From positions 3,210 through 24,693 of the IMG/VR virus record IMGVR_UViG_3300028498_000012: a DNA stretch of 21,484 bases. One strand, written 5' to 3'. Shown piece after piece: positions 1-7,235 of the stretch. The DNA comes from a virus. The stretch's first letter is position 1. The number at the start of each line of letters is the position of its first letter. The notes below the pieces were generated by a model that searched no databases, was not told the DNA's origin, and worked only from the letters and a program-made list of their open reading frames with translations. Made by a program: the position numbers and the translations under genes.

Positions 1-164
1 TCCACATCAATATCTAGCAGCTCAAAAAAAGCGTCTTGCACGTTGATTAATGGATTAAGGGTTTTCGCTATCCATAACCTAAATAGCAGCGATTGTCCGT
101 ACTGGTGCCCATGCCTTGATAAGCCTGTCTGCACTATGTCAAACGGCTCTAATTCGTTAGCCAT
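1..164 (-). CDS. DUF2612-like tail/baseplate protein, 3' part outside window
   Basis: This is the first 54 codons of a gene running off the left edge. It starts at the ATG at 162-164, which shares one base with the TGA stop of the baseplate J gene (TGATG), so the two are translationally coupled. The visible part holds a QYGQS motif near residues 22-26 followed by a helix-rich stretch ending in AFFELLDIDV. This order (a QY.nS motif, then a '.aF..l..iD' segment) matches the start of the DUF2612 family, which follows baseplate J proteins in Mu-like and related contractile-tail phages, in the position of Mu gp48 / P2 gpI. Inferred role: a baseplate-periphery protein that links the wedge to tail fibres. 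The family call rests on a short N-terminus and on position. Confidence 0.6.
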   Translation of the reverse strand, partial: MANELEPFDIVQTGLSRHGHQYGQSLLFRLWIAKTLNPLINVQDAFFELLDIDV

Positions 165-1312
165 CAAATCACCTCGACATTGTTAGTGCTGATTGATATG
201 CGCTCATTAAAATCAAGATAGATGGACTTTTCAGCCAGTGGCTCATTGCCTTTTGCAAGCTCGATACGGTCAATCGCAAAGCCGCCTATCTCGTTCAATG
301 GTGTGTATAAAGCCGAGTTGATAATGTCGCCACCAATCGCAATGTCATCGTTTAGATAATCAATGACAGCTTGTTTGATTAGGCTTGCGGTGCTGAATGA
401 GTAACCACTTAACGGCGTGATATAAACGGCAATTCTGATAGTCACATCGACCGGACGGCTAAACTTCATTATCTGCTCGTTGCCGACTTCATCAATGATG
501 ATGTATTCCTCTGTACCTGCGACCAACGTACCGCCTGTCTTGCTTGCCCAGATGGTTTGTGCTATCTCGCCCTCATCACCGCCTGATATAACAACGTGTA
601 TGCTGTGGGGTGGCAATCCGCGACTGTCTGTATATTGCGTGGCGTTCTCAAGCACTGAGACTTCAATTACACCTGACAAGTCGGACAATTTCGCCCAAAG
701 TGCCTCGGTCATATTGCGATTGCCTTTTGATACGCTGCCTCGTCTGCGAGTGCGTAACGCTTGATCGCTTTCTCTCATTTTGCCAACCGTCATTGCAGCA
801 GCATTAGTCACGCCTGACCAACCAAACAATGGTGACTTGATAACGGTCAACGTGTCAGCACTGGCACTGATTGCGCCCATACTCTCAGGCATGGCCTCAA
901 CTATCGCTGTGCCTGTCTCATCAATGCGAACGTCCTCAGTGGTATAAACCTCAACCGTACCGCTTGCATTGCTAACGCTGCTACCTTTGGGTATCAATAC
1001 GAGTGGCGTACCTGTAACGGTCAAATTAACGATGCTGTACGCGCCTTGACTGCGCTCAATGCCGTTAATCTTGACTAGCCGTGACAAGCTATTGCCAAAC
1101 GCTAAATCGGGATCAAACGACATCCAAACCAGCTCGGCCAATTCATCAAGGTCAGCAATCGCCTCGGCAAATAGACTAATGTGCTGTCCGTCCATCGTGT
1201 CGCTAGATAGGTCGATGTCTTGACCAAAGATTGCCCTGGCATCACCTTGTATCTCGGCTAATCGGTCAATAAGCCGTGTGCGCTCAAACCCTGTATCAGT
1301 TAATTGCGTCAT
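164..1312 (-). CDS. Baseplate J-like wedge protein
   Basis: A 382-aa protein of the Baseplate_J family (P2 gpJ / Mu gp47 / T4 gp6 type), which builds the wedge ring around the baseplate hub. Features seen are an N-terminal helical region with the segment DLSSDTMDGQHISLFAEAIA, a central beta-rich domain beginning around LTVTGTPLVLIPKGSSV, and the family-typical block GVIEVSVLENATQYTDSRGL followed by PPHSIHVVISGGDEGEIA around residues 215-250. Length is normal for the family. The start overlaps the end of the gp25/gp46-like gene by 17 nt, and the stop overlaps the next gene's ATG, as usual for a tightly coupled baseplate operon. Its place between the gp25-like and DUF2612-like genes supports the call strongly. 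Confidence 0.9.
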   Translation of the reverse strand: MTQLTDTGFERTRLIDRLAEIQGDARAIFGQDIDLSSDTMDGQHISLFAEAIADLDELAELVWMSFDPDLAFGNSLSRLVKINGIERSQGAYSIVNLTVTGTPLVLIPKGSSVSNASGTVEVYTTEDVRIDETGTAIVEAMPESMGAISASADTLTVIKSPLFGWSGVTNAAAMTVGKMRESDQALRTRRRGSVSKGNRNMTEALWAKLSDLSGVIEVSVLENATQYTDSRGLPPHSIHVVISGGDEGEIAQTIWASKTGGTLVAGTEEYIIIDEVGNEQIMKFSRPVDVTIRIAVYITPLSGYSFSTASLIKQAVIDYLNDDIAIGGDIINSALYTPLNEIGGFAIDRIELAKGNEPLAEKSIYLDFNERISISTNNVEVI

Positions 1313-1673
1313 TTTCGATTAGCTCCAGAATGTTGAGTGATTGTGTAAGGTTGATATTCCCGTAAACTGTGCCAATGCTTGCAATAACCAATGCCTGACG
1401 TTCGCCCATATCGACGCTGATAGCATCAACGGTTGTCACGGCATCAATGCCTAGCAACGTCTTTTTGATTGTCTCAGTGAGTAGCTGCGTGTCTGTTCGT
1501 TGCCCTAGCACATCGCCCCACGGCACACCGTCACGGCTATCTAAGAACCACTCACCGCGTAATTGCATTAGCGTGGTTTTGCACTTTTGCAAACACTCAT
1601 CAAGCCCCGTGATAATGTCAGCCTGACCATTGCCGAAGCTGTAATCGTTATTTATTAGCCGTCTTGTGGACAT
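1296..1673 (-). CDS. Baseplate wedge protein, gp25/Mu gp46-like
   Basis: A 125-aa protein with the motif GEWFLDSRDGVPWGDVLGQR at about residues 40-59. This is the signature of the Mu gp46 / XkdS / T4 gp25-like baseplate family (EWFLD..GVPW). The C-terminal half is an alternating beta region (TTVDAISVDMGERQALVIAS). In the virion this protein bridges the sheath and the wedge and starts sheath assembly. The start ATG at 1671-1673 has a good Shine-Dalgarno sequence, AAAGGA, 7 bases upstream. An intrinsic terminator (1693-1719) lies just before it, so expression needs read-through or antitermination from upstream, or an unseen promoter. Confidence 0.85.
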   Translation of the reverse strand: MSTRRLINNDYSFGNGQADIITGLDECLQKCKTTLMQLRGEWFLDSRDGVPWGDVLGQRTDTQLLTETIKKTLLGIDAVTTVDAISVDMGERQALVIASIGTVYGNINLTQSLNILELIENDAIN

Positions 1674-1692
1674 AGCACTTTCCTTTAGGCAT

Positions 1693-1719
1693 AAAAAAAG
1701 CCACCGATGAAGGTGACTT
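1693..1719 (-). terminator. Intrinsic terminator after the lipoprotein gene
   Basis: Read on the minus strand, AAGTCACC and GGTGGCTT pair (8 bp, one G-U) around a 6-nt loop, followed by seven T's. It ends the lipoprotein transcript only 20 nt before the wedge gene's start codon. The 17-bp string around its T-run (plus strand 1686-1702, taggcataaaaaaagcc) recurs exactly at 19850-19866 in another terminator. Confidence 0.85.
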
Positions 1720-1738
1720 GTTTGGATCTGTTTTTGTT

Positions 1739-2116
1739 TTAGCAGTGAGCGTCGCCCAGCTTAACCCATTCTTTGGTTTTCATTAGCTTGTCGTAATCAA
1801 CTATCTGGACCCAAACGCCTTGCTCTTTAGCGCCAAACTGATTGTTTATTTCTTCACAAGCATACTGTGCAAAACCATCACGGCGGCTACCATCGTCTTT
1901 TACGCCAATCTTGAATATTTTATCATCTGTCCATGTTGCATCTAACACGGTGGGTTCTTCATCACTCAAAAAATAATCAGTTATTTCTTGTCTTTGAGCG
2001 TCCGTAAATTCATTAGTTGCCACTTGCTCAGTTTCAGCACCTACCTGTTCAGCTTTGTCTGAGCTACAAGCTGCTAGCAATAAGACTGACGATAATGCTG
2101 CAATTATAGATTTCAT
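1739..2116 (-). CDS. Small lipoprotein (accessory cargo gene)
   Basis: A 125-aa protein with a classic lipoprotein signal: MKS, a hydrophobic stretch (residues 4-16) and the lipobox LLAAC with the lipidated Cys at residue 17. Serine at +2 suggests outer-membrane sorting. The mature part is acidic and carries a second Cys in YACEEINN and a third as the very last residue (DAHC), which might form a disulfide in the periplasm. I chose the ATG at 2114-2116; an upstream in-frame ATG at 2149 would put 11 residues before the signal peptide. The gene is inserted between the spike and gp25-like genes and has its own terminator, so it is probably a moron expressed from the prophage. Phage lipoproteins in such places often block superinfection or alter the host envelope, but nothing in the sequence proves the function. 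Confidence 0.8.
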   Translation of the reverse strand: MKSIIAALSSVLLLAACSSDKAEQVGAETEQVATNEFTDAQRQEITDYFLSDEEPTVLDATWTDDKIFKIGVKDDGSRRDGFAQYACEEINNQFGAKEQGVWVQIVDYDKLMKTKEWVKLGDAHC

Positions 2117-2145
2117 TGTTATTGTCCATGTATGAGATATAACAA

Positions 2146-2874
2146 TCATACATTAATCGGCAATGATCTGCCAGTATCAGTGCTGCTACCGCCTGACTCT
2201 ACGCCACCGTGAATGTGTAAGTTAGTATCAAACGCTGACGTAATAAGGTTGGGCGCGTGTACTGGCACACTTGAATAAACACCATCAGAACTTATCGAGA
2301 ATGAAGCACCTCCAGCTTGCATATTGATAGATGATGGGTTTAGCTTTGCGTAAGTACCGCTATTTGTTTTAGCCTCTACGCTGCTATCATCTATCCGCAC
2401 ATGGTTGCCGTTACCGTGTAGCTCAACTCCATCCGTCCACACTGGCTGCTTATTGGCAAGGCTGCGAACGCCAACGATAGCAAACGCATCGGATAAATCA
2501 TGCTGTCTAAAGTCATTCGGCTGTGTTGGTTGTCCAGACTCAAACCACCCATCAATACAACGCTCAGCAAACATCAATAAACACTCGTCACCTGCATTGA
2601 TAGGAAATGTCAGCTCATAGCCACCGCCCATCGGAAATATTACTGGTACGTCCACACAAGGCGGTAAATTGGTCGCACCCTCTAAGCCTTCGCCCTCACT
2701 GAATACGCGCTGTATGGTTGGCTGTGCGGTCACTGTGCGCGTATTGGCATCAAAGCTGATAATGATAGCAGGTAATGCCGTGTGAACGTCCATGAGCTTG
2801 CTTTCAATCTGTGCCTGACCATCAGCATAATTATCGCCTGACACCTCACGAGCTTTGTCATTGATTGCTGTCAT
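2146..2874 (-). CDS. Baseplate spike, Gp138 family membrane-puncturing protein
   Basis: A 242-aa protein of the Gp138 (phi92) / P2 gpV-like central spike group. The N-terminal OB-like domain shows the family pattern: MDVHTALPAIIISFD, then LPPCVDVPVIFPMGGG, then INAGDECLLMFAERCIDGW and RQHDLSDAFAIVGVRS. The C-terminal part is a repetitive beta region (HGNGNHVRIDDSSVEAKTNS) typical of a trimeric beta-helix. Near the end, LHIHGG holds an H-x-H pair (His220, His222), which in this family binds a metal ion at the spike tip. The start chosen is the ATG at 2872-2874, which overlaps the hub stop as ATGA; an in-frame ATG at 2904 lies deep inside the hub gene. In the virion the spike trimer sits below the hub and pierces the outer membrane. 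Confidence 0.9.
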   Translation of the reverse strand: MTAINDKAREVSGDNYADGQAQIESKLMDVHTALPAIIISFDANTRTVTAQPTIQRVFSEGEGLEGATNLPPCVDVPVIFPMGGGYELTFPINAGDECLLMFAERCIDGWFESGQPTQPNDFRQHDLSDAFAIVGVRSLANKQPVWTDGVELHGNGNHVRIDDSSVEAKTNSGTYAKLNPSSINMQAGGASFSISSDGVYSSVPVHAPNLITSAFDTNLHIHGGVESGGSSTDTGRSLPINV

Positions 2875-3674
2875 ACTCGTAAGCCCTCTAATTCGCTTGA
2901 CCATTCGCTTGAGTGCGTATCACCGCTATGTCTGATTGATTCGATACGCACACCGCCTTGATATATCTCACTGTCAATCTTAGCGACACCGCCGATCAGA
3001 TAGGCAGGGTTGAGCAGCGTCTTAACTTTCACACCGTCTTGTGTCGGCTCTGGACTGCCTAGCATACCTGTCGATTGATTAATCAGCCATACCGCATTTG
3101 GTCGCACGTTATCGCCTTTTAGCAACAGCATTTGACCGTCTTGTATCGACCACTGCGCCCCATCTTGCTTTGTCTGCTTAGTGAGTACGTCACTTGCACG
3201 ACCTGACAGCACACGACCACGCGCATAAACCGTTTCTAAGTCGTCTTTGTGAGCATTAGGCACACCAAACATCGATGACTGACACGCTGCTACTACTTGA
3301 TTGGCTGTGCAGCCTTTGGTTAATGTCTTATTAACAAAGCCGCGTAATATCTCACGGTCTCCGTCACCACTCTCTATCGTAATAATGCGGTCAGTGCCTT
3401 GTATCTTTGGGGTCGCTGTTCTGATTTGACCACTAAAGATAAGGCGTTCTGCACCTTGATATCCTGCGAGCAATTGAATGTCTGCCCACTCTTTTAATAA
3501 CTGGTTTTGATGCTCAGGGTTTAGATTGTAGATTTCAATCTTTGCCGTGTTAGGGTTTTCATCGCTGCTCTTTTTAATATCAAAGCGCATCCGCAATTCG
3601 CTGATCTTAATACCGCTACCATCTTTACCAACGATTAGCTGACAGACGCGCCCAAATTGAGTGACGTTATTCAT
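2871..3674 (-). CDS. Baseplate hub protein (gpD/gp27-like)
   Basis: A 267-aa protein with the fold pattern of baseplate hub proteins such as P2 gpD, Mu gp44 and T4 gp27. The N-terminus (RMRFDIKKSSDENPNTAKIE, then IYNL) is a very common start for this family. A middle segment, IQLLAGYQGAERLIFSGQI, forms the second beta domain. The hub forms a trimer that carries the spike below and meets the tail tube above. It overlaps the plug gene by 8 nt and the spike gene by 4 nt. I see no lysozyme motif, so it is a pure hub without a built-in cell-wall hydrolase. Confidence 0.8.
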   Translation of the reverse strand: MNNVTQFGRVCQLIVGKDGSGIKISELRMRFDIKKSSDENPNTAKIEIYNLNPEHQNQLLKEWADIQLLAGYQGAERLIFSGQIRTATPKIQGTDRIITIESGDGDREILRGFVNKTLTKGCTANQVVAACQSSMFGVPNAHKDDLETVYARGRVLSGRASDVLTKQTKQDGAQWSIQDGQMLLLKGDNVRPNAVWLINQSTGMLGSPEPTQDGVKVKTLLNPAYLIGGVAKIDSEIYQGGVRIESIRHSGDTHSSEWSSELEGLRV

Positions 3675-3978
3675 CTAATTCATCGCTCCATATTAGCCCG
3701 TATTCTGCCAAGTTATCGCCTGTAGGGTCTGCATTTTGACCAGTGTAATCCGTTAGAAACAGCATACCGTAAGTAAATCGCTCGTTAGATAGCAGGTCAA
3801 CACCAAGCGTTAATGCCACACCCTGTAGTATCGGTTCATCATCAGCGGTGCTCACGTCCATTGTCCACAAGTCACCGCGTACATTAAGCTGTATGCGAAA
3901 TAGGTAGTTTGTACCGCCTATCTCACAAGTAAACTCTTGAGACGGCTCATCAGACATAGGTAATTCAAAAAGACTCAT
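3667..3978 (-). CDS. Baseplate plug protein (Pam3 gp18-like)
   Basis: A 103-aa protein with the block FTCEIGGTNYLFRIQLNVRG, then DLWTMDVSTADDEPIL and GVALTLGVDLLS. This matches the small 'baseplate plug' family named from cyanophage Pam3 gp18, seen just upstream of the hub gene in many contractile phages. The N-terminus is consistent with a domain that closes the tube/hub interface. It overlaps the Dit-like gene by 4 nt (ATGA) and the hub by 8 nt. Position and the W-x-M-D-V core make the call fairly safe. Confidence 0.75.
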   Translation of the reverse strand: MSLFELPMSDEPSQEFTCEIGGTNYLFRIQLNVRGDLWTMDVSTADDEPILQGVALTLGVDLLSNERFTYGMLFLTDYTGQNADPTGDNLAEYGLIWSDELDE

Positions 3979-4583
3979 TTAATTTTACCTCGCTGCTTGG
4001 TTGCCGCTGCCGCCTTTGCTTGCTCTTTACTTGATGATGATACATCGCGTGTTGAGGTGCGTTTACGACCTTTTGTTGCTGTCTCTAACTTCTTTTTGGG
4101 CTTCGTGCCACGTTTGCTCGTTGGCTTGGTTTTCTTCTCCGTCTTTTTCTCAGCAGGTAATGCCTGATACTCTGTCTGCTCGGTTGTGACGATGATGACT
4201 TCTTCGAGATCCAAATCAAAGATGACCGCATGAGGGTTAGTGTCATCCGTTGACCAACCAATGCCAGTCAGCAGCATATTGTTGTATTCACCGCCATTGA
4301 TAGTCTTGACGTTTAGAAACGTCTTACTATTTTGCAGCTCGTACAGTTTTGTCCTTGCCTCCTCCACACGGTCAATATCGGTAAAGCTGTCACTACCATC
4401 TAAAGGTGTATTGCTTACGCCAAAACTAACAGATAGCGTCCGAGGTTTTACAAAAGCATGGTCTGTGACTGGCGCACCGTATTCAACAGGGTTTTGCGTC
4501 ACCTCCATTTCACGACGATGACGCTCGCTAACCCATACATCGGCAACCAAATCGCCTAGCTGTGGTATTTTAGCTTTTAGCAT
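3975..4583 (-). CDS. Dit-like baseplate protein with a long basic tail
   Basis: A 202-aa protein. Residues 1 to about 140 resemble the N-terminal Dit-like domain found after short tape measures: MEVTQNPVEYGAPVTDHAFV, then KPRTLSVSFGVSN, and a C-terminal beta segment ending FDLDLEEVIIV. The 'E.t.nPVE.G..vtDH....P..l.v.g.vs' pattern is diagnostic of this group. Residues about 145-202 are an unusual Lys/Arg/Thr/Ala-rich, low-complexity tail (KKTEKKTKPTSKRGTKPKKK). The gene starts at an ATG that shares one base with the tape measure stop (TAATG). Role: a ring at the tube/baseplate junction. The tail is odd for a structural ring protein and could bind nucleic acid or the tape measure during assembly. 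Confidence 0.75.
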   Translation of the reverse strand: MLKAKIPQLGDLVADVWVSERHRREMEVTQNPVEYGAPVTDHAFVKPRTLSVSFGVSNTPLDGSDSFTDIDRVEEARTKLYELQNSKTFLNVKTINGGEYNNMLLTGIGWSTDDTNPHAVIFDLDLEEVIIVTTEQTEYQALPAEKKTEKKTKPTSKRGTKPKKKLETATKGRKRTSTRDVSSSSKEQAKAAAATKQRGKIK

Positions 4584-6163
4584 TACTGTTTAACCCCTGT
4601 ATTGCTGCGACGCTGTGCGCCAGTGCTGCCTTTTGCAATGCTTGTTGCCTCACTTGCGCTAGCCACGTTAAACGTCTGATTGACATTTGATGTATTGCTA
4701 CCACCACCAATACCAAGTTTGCCAGCCGCCCAACTTGCCGCCTTGCCGCCCAATGCCACTGGATTATAAGCCGCCAATTCTTTGACCTTGCCGATAGCAC
4801 CACCAATCATAGAGATAACCGCTTGTATCTTGCCGATGACAAAATCAATCGCACCGCTTGCCATAGACTTAACGCTAGCCCAAAGCCCTGACCATATAGC
4901 AGATACTTGAGCTGCTACTGAGCTAAACACGCCTAACAGTTTTTGCCACTCAGCCGCTATCCCTGCCGCAATCTGTTGCCAGTTCTGATAAATCAACCAT
5001 AGAAGACCGATAACCACAGCGATGACCGCGCCTATCAATAGGAATGGCGCAAATGCTACGAGCCAAGCTGCTGCCGTTGCTGCTGCACTGGCAATCGCTG
5101 CTGCCTGTAGCATCAGAAAAGATAGGATACCAGTCGCTTGCATCAGGATAAAACCTGCAATAGCTGGGGCGTACATCAGCACTAATGCCCCCGCTATGAC
5201 TGCCGCAATACCACCAATTACTTTTAACGTGGTGATAATCGTTTCTGAGTTAGCTGATAGCCAATTCATAAACTCTTGTACTTTATTGTAGATAATCACG
5301 ATAGCGTTGTAAGCAGCAACAAGACCATCTATCAAAATCATAAAACCTTCGCCTATCTGCTCGGCAAAAGCTGTAATTTTATCGCTATTTTGATTTACCC
5401 AGTCAGCAATAACGCCTAGTAACTCTTTTAATGTATCAAAGACACCTGCGTCAGCAATAGCTAAAAGAAAACCGTTGTAAGCATCTTTCATGTTTGAGAC
5501 AGTACCATCCCAAGTTTTAGCCATAGCATCCATACCGCCAGCATAATTCTCTTGCAGTATGTCCCTTAGAGCCTTTTCGATCTCCACCTTGTCGCCAGTG
5601 GTGATAGTCTTTACTTTTTGCTCACCTGTTTTATTGTTGGTGTAGGTGTAGTCAGTTGTACCCGCCTTCTTATCCACTCTTGCTTTAATATTAAAAGCTT
5701 CTTTTAATCGCTCGTTCTCACCATTGACCGCATCAGCAATAGCCTCAACGCCAACCATAATATCCTTACCAAGACCACTCGCGGCATTACCTAAATCCTC
5801 AAGTAGTCCAGTCGTTGGGTCAAAGCCATATGCTTTTAATTTAACAAAAGCATCTGTAACACCTGCTAACTCATAAGGGGTTTTTTTAGCAAACTCTCTA
5901 ATCCAAGATAGTGACTTCTCAGCCTTTTGGGAGTCACCCTCGATTGTGGTCAACTGTGTTCTGAACTGCTCAAACTGACTAGCAGCATCGAGCATACCAT
6001 TACCCAAGAACCCAGCAGCAGCCACGCCAACACCTGTCAGCACAGCGCCAACCTTGCCGACTGTCTTGATAATGCCACCTAGACGGTTATCAAATCTATC
6101 TGCACCGCTAGTATTGGCTCTAAAGCCTAAGATAACGAGTAAGTCGTCAATTACTGTTGCCAT
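4583..6163 (-). CDS. Tail tape measure protein
   Basis: A 526-aa protein that sets tail length and chaperones tube assembly. The N-terminus (MATVIDDLLVILGFRANTSG followed by DRFDNRLGGIIKTVGKVG) and the PYELAGVTDAFVKLKAYGFD block (about residues 95-115) are typical of phage tape measures. The middle carries several strongly hydrophobic, Ala-rich helices (about residues 310-395), expected for the part that crosses the host inner membrane at DNA entry. The C-terminal NVNQTFNVASASEA stretch recurs in many tape measures. At roughly 1.5 angstrom per residue this length predicts a tail of about 75-80 nm, short for a contractile tail. Shine-Dalgarno AAAGGTGA precedes the ATG by 4 bases. Confidence 0.92.
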   Translation of the reverse strand: MATVIDDLLVILGFRANTSGADRFDNRLGGIIKTVGKVGAVLTGVGVAAAGFLGNGMLDAASQFEQFRTQLTTIEGDSQKAEKSLSWIREFAKKTPYELAGVTDAFVKLKAYGFDPTTGLLEDLGNAASGLGKDIMVGVEAIADAVNGENERLKEAFNIKARVDKKAGTTDYTYTNNKTGEQKVKTITTGDKVEIEKALRDILQENYAGGMDAMAKTWDGTVSNMKDAYNGFLLAIADAGVFDTLKELLGVIADWVNQNSDKITAFAEQIGEGFMILIDGLVAAYNAIVIIYNKVQEFMNWLSANSETIITTLKVIGGIAAVIAGALVLMYAPAIAGFILMQATGILSFLMLQAAAIASAAATAAAWLVAFAPFLLIGAVIAVVIGLLWLIYQNWQQIAAGIAAEWQKLLGVFSSVAAQVSAIWSGLWASVKSMASGAIDFVIGKIQAVISMIGGAIGKVKELAAYNPVALGGKAASWAAGKLGIGGGSNTSNVNQTFNVASASEATSIAKGSTGAQRRSNTGVKQ

Positions 6164-6177
6164 AAATCACCTTTACG

Positions 6178-6324
6178 TTATTTGTTTTTGGCTTCGTATC
6201 GCCGTCTGTACTCGTCCATTTCATCTAGTGCTTCGTGCATATCTGCCAAGTCGTTGAGCGTGTACGTGCCGTCACACAGCTCGATATACTTAGCTAATGG
6301 AGGCTCACAGACGCAAACCCTCAT
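6178..6324 (-). CDS. Second tail assembly chaperone ORF (DUF6889-like)
   Basis: A 48-aa ORF from the ATG at 6322-6324 to the TAA at 6178-6180, between the first chaperone and the tape measure. The protein contains EPPLAKYIELCDGTYTLNDL, then ADMHEALDEMDEYRRRYEA, matching the small second chaperone of such phages (an aromatic N-term, 'l.dG.ysl.dla.mneAld..dE..RR'). The same frame stays open upstream through IETANIDWYLMRVCV and beyond 6360, and it is -1 relative to the first chaperone. The conserved 'DWYLMRVC' part lies before the only ATG and would be made only by a -1 ribosomal frameshift or a non-ATG start. No Shine-Dalgarno sequence precedes the ATG. This parallels lambda G/GT, where the frameshift extension recruits the tape measure. 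Confidence 0.6.
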   Translation of the reverse strand: MRVCVCEPPLAKYIELCDGTYTLNDLADMHEALDEMDEYRRRYEAKNK

Positions 6325-6350
6325 TAGATACCAGTCAATATTGGCAGTCT

Positions 6351-6782
6351 CTATTTCTTTAATGCCGTCATCGCCTGGAGCTGTGGAAAACGTAAGCGGA
6401 CGGCGTCGATAAAACCGCCAAACGTCTCACGTAGGAAATACCAAAGCACCTCGTACATATCAAACAGCGTGTCAGCGTCAAACTGCGCGTTCTCATCAAA
6501 CTGTTTACCTTCTACCAAGATAAACGGCTTGCACTGGTCAATCAGTAAATCTAAATCACCATCGTTCAGTTTTGGCAAGATACCGGCGATGCCTTTTAGA
6601 CCTGCCAATACTTGCTGACCTTGCGTTTTAATATCACCGCCTGATTGCTGACCTAATGCCTCGGCCAGTGGTTCAGCAACCATTGCGATCAGCATCGTTT
6701 GAATTTTACGAGCATCACGCGCAGGTACTTTTTTGAGTACGATGTTTTTACCACCGATACTCGTATGTTTTAAATCACTCAT
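6351..6782 (-). CDS. Tail assembly chaperone 1
   Basis: A 143-aa protein placed between the tube gene and the tape measure, the usual site of the lambda G-type chaperone. It begins MSDLKHTSIGGKNIVLKKVP and continues ARDARKIQTMLIAM, resembling chaperones with the 'g..y.l..lpa.ka...l..l' start. The C-terminal half has the acidic/aromatic stretch FDADTLFDMYEVLWYFLRET. Such proteins coat the tape measure during assembly and are absent from the virion. The stop (TAG at 6351-6353) lies inside the -1 reading frame that continues to 6178, so a longer fusion product is likely. Shine-Dalgarno AAGGGTAG precedes the start. Confidence 0.75.
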   Translation of the reverse strand: MSDLKHTSIGGKNIVLKKVPARDARKIQTMLIAMVAEPLAEALGQQSGGDIKTQGQQVLAGLKGIAGILPKLNDGDLDLLIDQCKPFILVEGKQFDENAQFDADTLFDMYEVLWYFLRETFGGFIDAVRLRFPQLQAMTALKK

Positions 6783-6791
6783 AATCTACCC

Positions 6792-7223
6792 TTATGCGAT
6801 TGCTTGTAGAATTGACAGCTTAGGCACAATGATTGTCCACTCTCTATCCTGTGCATTAGTACCACGGGCAAAGTTGGCAATCTTTGGAATATAGCCAGTG
6901 GTCGATAACACGCCTTGACCAGTTACCGCATTGATTACTGCGATAGATATACCTGCAATTTCACCATTCACAAATTGCTGATGTAGCGACTCAAGGTAGT
7001 CATTTTCTGGTGCCATATTTAACAGCTTAATCATGACCTCGGCTGACTGGTTAGCACTAACAGACGCTTGCATATTGCCGTCTGCACCTACCGTGTCAGT
7101 CACTCTATCTTCGCGATACTCAGCGGTGATAACGTCGTCACCCTCGCCAAAGTTTTCAATTTCACGACCATTAATCATAATCATGTGATGCGTGAACGAG
7201 TACGTTCTCATTTGTCCTGCCAT
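6792..7223 (-). CDS. Tail tube protein (DUF3277)
   Basis: A 143-aa protein of the DUF3277 family, the inner tube of contractile tails whose sheath is DUF3383. Seen are MAGQMRTYSFTHHMIMINGR and EIENFGEGDDVITAEYRED near the start, and DTVGADGNMQASVSANQSAE and MIKLLN in the middle. This matches the family pattern 'ysf..v...i.G..i.gf.eGD.v.....d......VGaDG....s...d.s..v...l'. It lies 12 nt after the sheath gene, as expected. Hexamers stack to form the DNA channel. An AGGG sequence lies just before the ATG with a better GGGG a few bases further up. Confidence 0.9.
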   Translation of the reverse strand: MAGQMRTYSFTHHMIMINGREIENFGEGDDVITAEYREDRVTDTVGADGNMQASVSANQSAEVMIKLLNMAPENDYLESLHQQFVNGEIAGISIAVINAVTGQGVLSTTGYIPKIANFARGTNAQDREWTIIVPKLSILQAIA

Positions 7224-7235
7224 AACCCTATCCCC

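Noticed and set aside
2875-2904. Start of the spike gene at the ATG at 2904.
   Set aside because: It would overlap the hub gene by 34 nt; the ATG at 2874 overlaps the hub stop as ATGA, like neighbouring genes.
6340-6375. A classical lambda-type slippery heptamer for the chaperone frameshift.
   Set aside because: No X-XXY-YYZ heptamer is in the right frame in the overlap, so the frameshift is left as a hypothesis.
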